Shown: in pieces, positions 8,164 to 18,400 of the stretch
How the letters are laid out: the number at the start of each line of letters is the position of its first letter
How positions within the stretch are numbered: position 1 is the stretch's first letter
Source of the DNA: Bacillota bacterium
Lineage (GTDB): Bacteria; Bacillota_A; Clostridia; DSM-8532
Direction: 5' to 3'
Length of the DNA stretch: 27,022 nt
Assembly (NCBI GenBank): GCA_023424865.1
Contig: JAFADM010000084.1
Span: 1 to 27,022 of the forward strand
The notes under the pieces: model-generated
Databases searched by the model: none
The model's input: only the letters and a program-made list of their open reading frames with translations
Told to the model about the DNA's origin: nothing
Made by a program: the position numbers and the translations under genes

Positions 8164-8246
8164 AACAGCCTGTAGTATCTTAGCCAACCCTCTGCTGTTT
8201 ATAAGCCCGCCACGCCTTACTCAGAGACCTGTGGAACTGGGCTGTT
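8164..8246 (-). promoter_or_regulatory. Candidate structured leader RNA upstream of the LPQAG adhesin gene
   Basis: On the minus strand three nested stems can form: AACAGCC (8246-8240)/GGCTGTT (8170-8164), CTCTG (8226-8222)/CAGAG (8194-8190), and GTAAG (8220-8216)/CTTAT (8205-8201). The apical loop contains GTGG, complementary to CCAC just inside the outer stem, which would make a pseudoknot. It matches no riboswitch class I can recall; in particular I do not see c-di-GMP-I or -II signatures. It lies 63-145 bases before the start codon. Confidence 0.33.
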
Positions 8247-8461
8247 CTAATAAAAATTCCTTATTGATATTCCATTCAAGTAATATATTCAACGGTGCTT
8301 TTCCACATGCTCCCAATTTGGTGCTGCTTTTACGGAATCCGCTTGTCCCACAATGTTTGAGTATTGTTCCCATTGCTTTATCAGGAGGAAATATATTACC
8401 AGCTTTATTGATAATAATAATCATTATTGTTTATTATTTATTTTATAATAAACACGGACCT

Positions 8462-8491
8462 ATTCCAAATGTAGTATTTGACATTTGGAAT
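8462..8491. repeat. Perfect 11-bp inverted repeat
   Basis: ATTCCAAATGT (8462-8472) and ACATTTGGAAT (8481-8491) are exact reverse complements around 8 bases. Flanking ACGG (8454-8457) and CCGT (8492-8495) can extend the stem past a bulge. There is no T-run on either side. It may be an operator for the downstream adhesin gene or an RNA hairpin. Confidence 0.6.
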
Positions 8492-8506
8492 CCGTAAACA
8501 GGACAC

Positions 8507-8576
8507 AAAAAACGCACACCCCTTATGTGAACTAAGAAAGCCAGCTAACTTCCTTTTATCACCGGAGGTGTGCGTT
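8507..8576 (-). terminator. Long-stem terminator after the LPKTG adhesin-sortase operon
   Basis: On the minus strand AACGCACACC (8576-8567) pairs with GGTGTGCGTT (8520-8511), and the 3' arm runs directly into a row of Ts. The 46-base loop folds further: GTGA pairs with TCAC, and AAGGAAG pairs with CTTTCTT with one G-U. This separates transcription of the first adhesin-sortase pair (8687-19920) from the second (2775-8101). Confidence 0.75.
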
Positions 8577-8686
8577 AGTACCTTATGTTTGAAAAGCTTA
8601 AAAAACAAGGTATTTCATCGGCAAAGCTTATCCATTGGGTTGCGGTCAAAGCCCGCTTTAGAATACAATTTTAGAAATCGGGAGCT

Positions 8687-9436
8687 CTACTCCGTATTGC
8701 TTAAAAGACGGCCTTTTACTACCAGCCTGTGGGTAGGATTTTTCATGGGATGGCAGGTTATGAGGGATATGTCGCTGTTGATACCGTCTCCTTTCAATAC
8801 CCACACTTCGTTGGGCAGAACATAAAGCTTCTCATAAACTTCATAAATAAAGGTATAATCCTTGGTTTCCACTTCAATCCGATCCCCCGGCTGAAGCTCG
8901 TCCAGACGGTTGAAATTTCTGCCGAAGGTACGGTTTCTATGCCCTGCGATGCTGTAATTGCCAATCTCCCCTGCCCTTTCTGTTCCCTCTATACTGGAAA
9001 CGGACAATTGGAGATTCTGTTTCGTGGCATTTTTAAGTATGGGCAGCTCCAGCTTGATTTTTTCAATGCGAAGGATACCCTCCACATGCTGACGGATATA
9101 TTCCGCCTTAGCTTTTTCATCCTGTGAAGCGGTATCCGCCGGAGAATCAGAGGCAAGCTCGCCTGCCAGGCCTGACGGAGAAGTTTGGTCCGGGTGATAA
9201 TCCGGGAGCAGCGAGGGGGATTGCTCCCCTCCCGCATCCTCATTTACCAATCCATCCCCTGTTTCCGATTCATCCTCGCCTTCCTGAGAGTCAATCAGAC
9301 TGAGGCTTTCCTGCCACTGACTCAAAAGACGCTGCTGGTTGTATTCCTCATAGCTTCTTTTAGCCCAGGGATACAGGATTAGGGTCACTCCCAGAAGTAT
9401 TAAGCCTACAGATGCTATTTTTCTTATCTTATTCAT
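8687..9436 (-). CDS. Sortase, class D-like, paired with the LPKTG giant adhesin
   Basis: A 249-residue sortase with the same plan as its paralogue at 2775-3530. It has an N-terminal membrane segment (about 8-24), an acidic Ser/Asp/Glu/Gly-rich linker (about 45-110), then the catalytic barrel. Catalytic residues are His166 (AGHRNRTFG), Cys228 (SLITCHP) and Arg237 (THRLVVKG). The stretch after Cys differs from the paralogue (HPMKNP against TPVRVA). That loop lies near the active site in sortases, so the two enzymes may prefer different sorting signals. The start ATG overlaps the TGA of the giant adhesin gene by four bases (9436-9433) without a good ribosome binding site, so translation is probably coupled. 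A strong terminator follows about 110 bases after the stop. Confidence 0.92.
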   Translation of the reverse strand: MNKIRKIASVGLILLGVTLILYPWAKRSYEEYNQQRLLSQWQESLSLIDSQEGEDESETGDGLVNEDAGGEQSPSLLPDYHPDQTSPSGLAGELASDSPADTASQDEKAKAEYIRQHVEGILRIEKIKLELPILKNATKQNLQLSVSSIEGTERAGEIGNYSIAGHRNRTFGRNFNRLDELQPGDRIEVETKDYTFIYEVYEKLYVLPNEVWVLKGDGINSDISLITCHPMKNPTHRLVVKGRLLSNTE

Positions 9437-12400
9437 TCCGGCTTTGCAGTGCCCGGCTTTTTCTCTTTACGCTTTTGAAGGCCCGCTGCTCCTACTGCAA
9501 TGGCTGCCCCACCTAAGAGATAGAAAGGAAGGGAGCTGTTTTCACCTGTTTTGGGCAAAGTTCCCTCCGTGTCCGGGGCTCCCAGAGGAACAGGCTCCAC
9601 ATCAATTTCAAAGAAGATTTCCTCATCATCGCCATTTTCATTTTTTACAATGATTGAGAAGTTATCCTTGCCTACAAAGTCGGGGTTGGGGGTATAAACC
9701 CATTTTCCGTTTTCATCCACTGTAACCTTGCCGTTATCCGGTTCCTTGCCAACCGTGGGAACCTCCTGTCCCGGAACCTCCACATAGCCTTCCTTAGGTG
9801 TTTCTTCAGGCGTTGTCTCTGTCTGGGTGGGAGGCTGTGGCGTTGTTCCGGGTGAAGGCGCAGGTGTGGGTACAGGCGTGACCGTGGGTGCGGGAGTCGG
9901 TTCAGGTGTGGGCGTGGGTGTTTCAACCGGTGCATTGGGGTTATAATACCCAAAATCCACATCCAGCTTATTTTCACCCGTGGTGAGGTAAACGGTGACC
10001 TTGCCGTTCCTGGTGCCGTCAAGCTCAAAGGTCTGGCCATAACCGGCAGGCAGTGTCAACGCGTCTATATGGACCTGGTAGACATTGGCCATAAGCTTAT
10101 CAAAGAGATAGCCTCCATCTGAGCCAGTGATGGTTTCCGAGATTTTTGCCCCTTTATCGTTTGTCAGAATAACCCTTACCCCGGCAATACCCGGTTCATT
10201 GTAATCCTGAACACCGTCCTTGTTTTTATCCTCCCAGACCCTGTCGCCAATGGAGGCGTAGATGACGGGCGGGTTCACCTGGGGATAATAGTAGCCAAAA
10301 TCCACATCCAGGCGGTTATCTCCGCTTAAGAGCTCCAATTCCACGCTGCCGTCCAGTCGGCTGTCCAGCTCATAGGACTGGCTCATGCCCGCCGGTACGG
10401 TGGTTTTTACCACCTGAACCGTGTATTTGCCCGGCATCAGATAGTCAAAAAGGTATTTGCCCTCACCGTCGGTTAGTGTGGTGGCAACCTTATCTCCGGA
10501 TGCATTGAAAAGGTTAACTTCCACATTTGGTATACCCTTTTCATAGGAATCCTGATTCCGGTTTTGGTTTGAGTCCTCCCAGACATAATCTCCAACAGTG
10601 GCGCCAATAATGACCTGTGCATTATCACGATCCGAAGGCTTTGCGGCATCCTTTACCGCCTTATCGGAAGAGGTATCCCAGGGTGTGCCTTCCACGTAAG
10701 CCCAGTTCTCCAGGTTTCCGGCAAGATGTGTTTCATAATAGTAAGACACCTCTTCACCGGGTAAAAGAAGATCCTCATTCCCTGATTTTAAGGTCAGCTG
10801 TTCCTTTTGGGTAATGCCGATGGCGCTGTCCGTGAGCTTAACGTTTTTGAGAGGCCAGTTCCCTGTGTTCCGGATAACGAAGACATAGGTAATTGCCTCC
10901 GTTTCCTTACCTACATAAAGCTCCTCGCCGGCTCCTGCACCGTTGTCATGGCCCGGATAAACGGTTTTATCAACCTTAATGCCCGGTATAACCTCCTTCA
11001 CCTCAGCCGTATCGCTGTCGGTGGGTTTGGTCACATTGGTGAGGGTTTCCCCGCCGCCCAGGCTGGGGGTGCCTACTGTGTAGGCCGTATTTAAAAGATC
11101 TCCCTGAAGGGAAGTCTCGTAATAGTACTGGACGGCCTGGCCTGGCCCAAGTACAACAGGCAGTGTTCCGATGGGAGTTAGGCCGTCCTGATTAATATTA
11201 AGCCGTGCATCCGTTACCTTAATATCCTTAAGGTAGGTGTCGCCCTTGTTGATTACTGTAAAGACGTAGACTACAGGTGTGTTCTTTTCTGCCAAAAGCA
11301 AATTGTCAAAGCCGTTTTCTGCCAGAGTCCGAAGCTCCGGTCCGGTCTTGCCCAATTGAGCAAAGCTGCCGGAATAAACGGTTTTTAATATTTCAATATC
11401 AGGTTGTACGGTAACCACCTCGGCAGTGTCCGAATCGGTTACATCGGGTGCAAGAGGTATGGGTGTTCCCGAGGGATCCCCGGGAGTTCCCGTAACCGTT
11501 GCAGTATTGGTATAGCCCGCAGCCGGCATGGTTGTTTTATGGTAATAGGTCACACTCTGTCCCGGAGCCAGAGCGGACACGCCGTCCGGCAGGGGAACAT
11601 TAACCGCCGACAGACCCAAAAGCGAATCTGTTAGCTTTATGTTGACCAGGGATACATCTCCGGTATTGGTTATAACAAAGCGGTAGAATATAGGCTTTCC
11701 TGCCTCGCTCCGCAGTAAATCGCCCCCTGCGCTCAAATCCGCGGTATTGTGTCCCGCATACACCGTTTTTTCAAGGCTTATGGACGTGTCCGCCAGGATG
11801 AAGCCCCCATCGATGGTGAGGTTTTTCTCATCGGAGGCAAGAGTGACTGTAACAGTGTAGGCGTCGGTTGAGCCGGAGCTGCCGATATCGCTGTCGGTTT
11901 CAGCTGTAGAGCCAGGTGCATTTTTGACGGTAGGCAGGTAATAGGCTGCAGGTTCAAACACAAGCTTGTAGGAACCGGGCTTCAGACCTTCAAAAAGGTA
12001 TTTGCCGTCCCCATCGGTAGTGGTTCGTGCCTTTTCGGTTCCGGTGCCGTCATAGAGTATAACGGTAGCTCCCCCAATGCCCCTTCCGGGTACCTGGATA
12101 CCGTTTTCAGCCCCGTCATACCATACATAATCCCCCACTGAGGCATTTTTGTACATGCCTGCGTCAATGCTCATGTCATAGCCGCCGGGAAGCAGGTGCA
12201 CAACCGGGGTTGTACGGGTGAGGGGACCGTCGCCGGGAATGCCTTCGGCATTGCTGTCCAGCTCAGGATCAGTACCCCTGCCCGGGTCTGAGAACAGGTA
12301 GCCGTCGGGCAGAGTAAACCGTACTCTGTAATCACCGCTTTTAAGGTGTCCGAAGGCATAAAGGCCGTTTGCGCCGGTGTAGGCGGTCTCCAAAACACTT

Positions 12401-15400
12401 GTTCCCGTGCTGTCCAGAAGCTCAACCTTTACACCGGAAATTCCCTCTTCACCAGGGTTTTGTATTCCATTTCCATTTTTATCATGCCACACCAGATTAC
12501 CAATGGAGCCGCCTACAAGGCCTGCGTCCACCGTTGCATCATGTTGGCCGGATCCAAGGCTTACAGCTTCCGTAAGAGCTGTTGAAGCGGTTTGGGGGGC
12601 TGCCACGGCATTGCTGTCGTTGGCCTGGGTGGCTCCGGCAGCATTGGCTTGTGTAAAGGCATAGGCGCCGTTGGTATCGAAACGGACAAAATAGGTGCCG
12701 GGCTTTAATCCCTCGAACAAATACTGTCCGTTATTCTGCGTCAGGATGGTACCTCCCGAGCCAATATCCTGGCCTGCACGGTTTACAGTAACAGGATTGC
12801 CCAGGCTGTCCAGAAGAGTTACCTTTATATTATCAATACCGTCAATACCGGTACCGGGGGCAGGCTTATAATCATCCTGAATACCGTTTCCATTTTTGTC
12901 ATACCATACCAGGTCTCCCAGGCTGGCAAGACGGTACATGCCCGCATCAACTGTTGTGATGTCCTGGCCTGCGCCAAGTGACACGACGCCGGTTCGGCTG
13001 GTATCGGAGCCTTCCACCTGGATAACGGCACCGATAGCGTCGCTGTCCGTCGCATTTGAGCCATGGCCCGGCTCTGTGAGATAGTAGGTATTGGGGATAT
13101 GGAACCGAATGATGTAATCGTCCTTTGCAAGGCCATCGAACACATATTTGCCCTGATCAGGGCCGGAAGCGGCAGTGGTGGTGGTTTTGTAAACCGTATC
13201 GGGGCTTGAGGCCTTAATAAGGTCAACCCTTACCCCGGGAATACCGGATTCTCCCCCATCCTGCACGCCGTTGCCGTTAGTATCCTCCCAGACATAATCA
13301 CCGATGGAGCCGCCGATAAGGCCTGCATCCACGGTTACATCCGATTCACCGGATTCCAGTGTCACCGTATGGGAAAGAGCAAGCCGGGAATCGCCGGGGT
13401 CCACTACCCCATCGCTGTCCACCATATCAAAGCCGGTTTCAGAGGAGGGTATCGCGTTGGGTGCGGTATAGGAATAGAGCCCGTCTGTAAAAAACTCCAC
13501 CTTATAGCTGCCGGGCTTAAGTCCGGTAAAAAGGTAATCGCCGTTAGCGCCGGTATACTGTACCGGATTAATGGTCCGGCCTCCCGCACCCTGGGTAACC
13601 TCATTGCCGGAAGTGTCCAGAAGCCGGACACGGATTCCGGGAACGCCCGGTTCCACGGAGGAGGCGTCCTGCCGTCCGTCCCGGTTTAAATCCAGCCATA
13701 CCCTGTCCCCAACGGAGGCGCTCAGGTAAAGTCCGGCGTCAATGCTTAAATCAACAGTTCCGGGGGCTAAATAAACCTTATTGGTGGTACGGGTCATAAC
13801 AACGCCGTTATCCGAGGTGGGTCCTACCGCATCGCTGTCCGTTTCCCTGTCTGTTCCCACCAGTGCATCGGAGAAAGAATAGCTTCCTGAGGGCAGGGTA
13901 AAGCGTACCCGGTAATAGCCCCCCTCCAGGTTGCCGAAGGCATAGGTTCCGTCGCCATCGGTTGAGGTGGTTTTAAGTACCGCTGTTCCATTTTCATTTA
14001 AGAGCTCCACAAGGATGTTGGGTATTCCCGGTTCACCGGCATCCTGAATACCGTTGGCATTCCTGTCGTGCCACACCTTATTCCCCAGTGAGCCGCCTAT
14101 AAGGCCCGCATCCAGATCCAGGTTACTGTCTCCTGAATTAAGGGTTACGCTGCCCGTATAGCCCACAAAGGGTTGGGAAGGATCGGCAGCGGCATCACTG
14201 TTTAGGGCCCCGCTCACACCGGCGGCAAGGTAGGTGGTAAAAGCATATTTGCCCTCCGTTTCAAACTTAACCTTGTAAATGCCGGGCTTCAGGCTGTTAA
14301 ACCGGTACTCGCCGTTACCATCGGTTACAAGGGTGCTGATGTCATTTCCCGCTCCGTCCTTCAGCACAGGGTTTCCTGCACCATCCAGGAGAGTTACCTT
14401 AATGCCCGCTATACCGTAAGGAGTTGTGCCATCCTCTTTAAAATCGTCCTGCTCGCCGTCGGCGTCCACGTCATACCATACGTAATTGCCCAGTGAAGCC
14501 AATCTGTAAGCCCCACCATCCAGGGTGATATTGCTCTCCCCTGCATCCAGATCCACAGGATCCGTGAAGCGCACACTCTTGTCGGTTCCTACCGCATCAC
14601 TGTCCAGACCGTCATTACTTCCAGCATGGGCGGCAGTAAAGTAGTAGCCGGAGGGCAGTGTGAACTTAACCTTGTACCGGCCTTTGGGAAGACCTTCAAA
14701 TAGGTACTTTCCGGCTACACCGCCAAGAGTTTGGGTATGGGTTTCACCGTATTTTACAAAATCGGTGCCGTCGTCCCGGTAAAGCTCAACCAGAACATTG
14801 TTTATTCCGGTGCCGCTTTCATTCTGAATACCGTCGCCATTGGTATCCTCCCAAATCAGATCACCAACAATTCCGCCGTAAAGACCGGCATCAACGGTAC
14901 GGTTAGTTTCACCGGAGCTTAAGGCAAAATTGGCTGTGCCGGCTTTGGTATAATCGCTTCCCGCTACAGCGTTGCTGTCCTTGGCGGTATCGCTCCCTGC
15001 CAGTGCCGTGGTAAAACGGTAGGCTCCGTCGGTTTCAAACGCTATGTAATAATTGCCGGGCTTAAGTCCGGTAAAAAGGTAATCGCCTGTAGCGTTGGTG
15101 GTTTGGGTTGAAGTAACCTGCTGGCCGTCGCCGCCTATCACGGGATTGCCGTCAACCCGGTGAAGCTTCACGGTAACGCCGGAAACACCCTGTTCGCCGT
15201 CGTCCTGCACACCGTTTTTGTTAAGGTCAAGCCAAACCCTGTCTCCTACACCGGCAGGCTGGAAAACACCGGCATCCCAGGTTCTGTCCACGCCGCCCCG
15301 TGCCAGGCTGATAACTCCGGTAAGGCCTGATACAGTGTCGGCGTCACTGTCAGCGGCTGCGCCGCCTGCATTTCTATCGGTAAAATAGTAGCCTGTGGGC

Positions 15401-18400
15401 AGGGTAAACTTAACGCGGTAATACCCCTGCTCCAAACCGGTAAACAGGTAGCTTCCCACGCTTCCTCCAGCATTGGAGGTGGTGGTGGTTTTCACTGTTG
15501 TACGGTTTGCATCATTCTGAGCATCAGTCTCGGAGCCATACTTGTAGAGAGTAACCTCCACATCGTTCAGCCCCTGCTCACCGCTGTCCTGAATGCCGTT
15601 GGCGTTAAGGTCTACCCAAACCCTGTCTCCAAGAACACCGCCGTGTATACCGGCATCGATGTCCGTCCGGTTTGTTCCGGATTCCAGAACAAAGGGCTCC
15701 GTACTTCCCAGAGCAAGATTGGTGCCATCGGGCTTAGCATCGCTGTTATTGGCAGCAGTACCTCCGCTCACGTTATATGCCGTAAAAAGGTACTTTTGCT
15801 CGTCGGGCAGAGCGCTTAAATCAAACTCTATAAAATAAGTTCCCGGCAGAAGGTCGGTAAAGCTGTAGCTGCCGCTTGCATCAGTTACTTTTTCCAAAAC
15901 CGTATTGCCATTTCCGTCCACTGCCGGGATTCTGTCGGTTCCCGCAGTATTGGTTTTATAAAGCCGGACCTTAACCCCCGGGACGCCGTCCTCACCGGTA
16001 TCCTGAATACCGTTGGCGTTAATATCATTCCATACCTTGTCTCCCACGCTGACAAGCTTAAGCAAGCCTGAGTCAATGGTTAAATCCCATTCACCCGCCT
16101 CCAGCGCGATGGTTCCGGTCATTGAAGTGGCAATGGAGGCAACACCGATATCGGATACGCCGTCGCTGTTCTTATCCCCAGCCACACCGGATGCGGTTTG
16201 AGTGGTGAACTTCTGATAGTCTGAGGGCTTGACAAATTCAACCTTGTAATTTCCGGGAAGGAGATTTTCAAAGCTGTAGGATCCCATTACGCTGTTACGG
16301 GTAGAGGTGGTATCTTCCCTTAAGGTGTCCGTATAGGATCCGGGTGCGGTTTCTTTGTATAGCTTGACCTTGACGCCGTTGATGCCGCTTTCACCGGAAT
16401 CCTGGGATCCATTGGCGTTTTTGTCATGCCAAACCCTGTCGCCGATTTTACCCAGGTACAGCCCGGCGTCAATATTGGGATTATGCTCTCCTGATTTCAG
16501 GAAGAAGGCATTGGTCACCGCTGCATAGCTGCCGGTATAAGCGGCGTCTGTCAGGAGATTGTCCGTGTCGCTGTCCACCGTATCACCGATTGAACCGGAG
16601 GCGGCGCTGAATTTATAGTCACCGATAGTGGCGGTGGTTTCTTTGTTGTAAAATTTTACCTTATAGGTTCCGGGATCCAGGTTTGAAAAGAGATAGGCGC
16701 CGTTGGCATCCGTGGTGGCTGTGGCAAGAAAAGTATCGGAACCGTTAAGCAGATCCACCTTCATGCCAGCAATACCGGCCTCGCCTGAATCCTGCCTGCC
16801 GTCGGCATCCTTATCGTACCATACCTTGTCCCCTACGGAAGCTTTTTGGTACAGCCCCAGGTCAAAGGTGGGGTCATCCAGCCCGTCACCGGGAGTGGTT
16901 GCTTCAATAGTGACCTTTTTAAAGCCTGTTCCGGCAGACTGCACGTCAGCAGGGTTGGGATTGGAATCCTTATCCGCCGCTGTCGTGTTATGAGGAGTTA
17001 TATAGTACTTTTCAGGGAAAATGTATTCAAGTACATATTCCGTATTAGGAGCCAGATTTGGGAAAGCGTAGTACCCTGCCCTGGCCTCTTCGGGAACGCC
17101 TATGGGATGGGAATCCCCCGAGCGGGTGTATTTTATGGGAGCTGCTCCTGAGATGTAACCGCTTTTTGTGTACAAATTAATTAAGACGCCGTTTATACCG
17201 GGCTCGTCCGATTCCTGTATGCCGTTTTTATTCATGTCCTCCCAGACAAAGTCACCAAGGCTGGCTGTCGCGGCTGGGATACCCTGAACCATAAAACCCA
17301 CTTTTATGGGTTCGGAAGGGATAAAGGGTTCCTGAATTGTGGCTCTGGGATCAGCTTCCGTAGGCTTGGCATCCGTAAAGGTGGCGCCGTAGCCGAAAGA
17401 GTTCCAGGTAAGCTCATTGACAGGGGCGCCTACAGGAGCACGCATGGGCCATTGAAGAATAACCTCATCGCCCCTGTTCAGCACCAGGCTCCCCAGCTCA
17501 ATCTTCACAGCACGTACAGAGGTGATGTCATTCGGAGGAGTAAGGGTCCAGTTGTCTCTTTCTCCCTTGACATTTTCCGGATTGGATAATTCGGCAAGGT
17601 CATGCTCAATGGTGGTACTGTAATATACCTTAATGCCATATGCTGCCGGATCCGTTTCCACACCGCCTGACAGATACTTGATTTCATTAACCAGATAGGG
17701 CCGCCATTGGGACTGGCGCGCCTCATTTTTTGCAATAACCCCTGTGTCATTGATGTGAGGCAGGATATCAATGATGGTAATATTGGTGATGGGGCCGTTG
17801 GTTTCCATTATATTATTCTTGATGCGCAGCTGATAATCCGCTTTTCCGCCTGGAAGAACCTCCCCGTGGGTAGCTGTGGAGGAATCAAAATGGCTCCATT
17901 CCGAATCCAGCTCACCCCACAGGAATTTTCTGGCTTCAATGGTGCCGGTAAATTTAATGTAAATATCCGAGACGGATTTATGATATTCCTTTGTACCTGT
18001 TTCATACAAGTCGGTCTTGGGAGTGAGACCATAGGTAGCATCCCCCTGATTTTCAAAATGGGTTTGGGATGTACTTGTAATATAAAGCTCATTGGTCGCG
18101 TAGTCATTCTCTGCATCATTTTCAATTACAGCCTTATACTCAATGGTTATGTAATCACCGGGGGCAAGATCGGTTCCGGCAAACGCCCAGACAATCTTGC
18201 GCGCACTTGTATCGTAATCCACATTTGAGGGCGTTATTGAGGATGTCCCCCCTTGTGTATGGAGCGTTGCGGTATATTCTACCGTACCGCTTCCATCTTC
18301 AATGGGGTTTAAAATATCCGGATAAAGATCCACAGCTACCGGATCCTTAAAATCACCGGTGGCATATTCATGGTTTTTTATTCGAAGGGTATAGCTGACC

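Larger units (their letters stand above)
8133..8686. other. Non-coding spacer between the two adhesin-sortase pairs
   Basis: About 550 bases lie between the sortase stop (8687) and the leader hairpin of the next adhesin gene. They contain a long terminator hairpin (8507-8576), a perfect inverted repeat (8462-8491), an A/T-rich tract (about 8410-8452) and the structured leader candidate (8164-8246). The short open frames here (67 and 123 codons on opposite strands, and a 29-codon frame at 8585-8674) lack well-placed ribosome binding sites and recognisable domains, so I do not call them genes. Confidence 0.6.

Noticed and set aside
8133..8260. c-di-GMP-II riboswitch before the LPQAG adhesin gene, by analogy with C. 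difficile adhesins.
   Set aside because: I looked for the class II landmarks I know (for example GGAAA...TGAATGGG and AGTAGTGCAACCGACC) and found none, so I leave the RNA unnamed.
8126..8497. Plus-strand 123-codon open frame and the overlapping minus-strand 67-codon frame at 8221-8424.
   Set aside because: Neither has a well-placed ribosome binding site or a recognisable domain. They overlap each other on opposite strands and cover the inverted repeat, the A/T-rich tract and part of the structured leader.
8585..8674. A 29-codon plus-strand frame (starting MFEKLKKQG) after a GGAGGTG, resembling a small peptide gene.
   Set aside because: The spacing from GGAGGTG to the ATG is about 16 bases, and the GGAGGTG belongs to the terminator stem. 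The peptide has no Cys for a cyclic autoinducer and no partner genes nearby.
2775..9436. A pilus operon with class C (pilin-polymerising) sortases.
   Set aside because: The sortases lack an obvious class C lid and the long C-terminal hydrophobic tail. The adhesins show no clear pilin YPK-type motif, and each cassette has only one substrate, so plain wall anchoring is more likely.
10242..17263. Regularly spaced DNA similarity resembling a CRISPR or tandem DNA repeat array.
   Set aside because: The period is about 380-400 bases, and the similarity follows the SdrD_B protein modules, with divergence at codon level. There are no short identical direct repeats with unique spacers.
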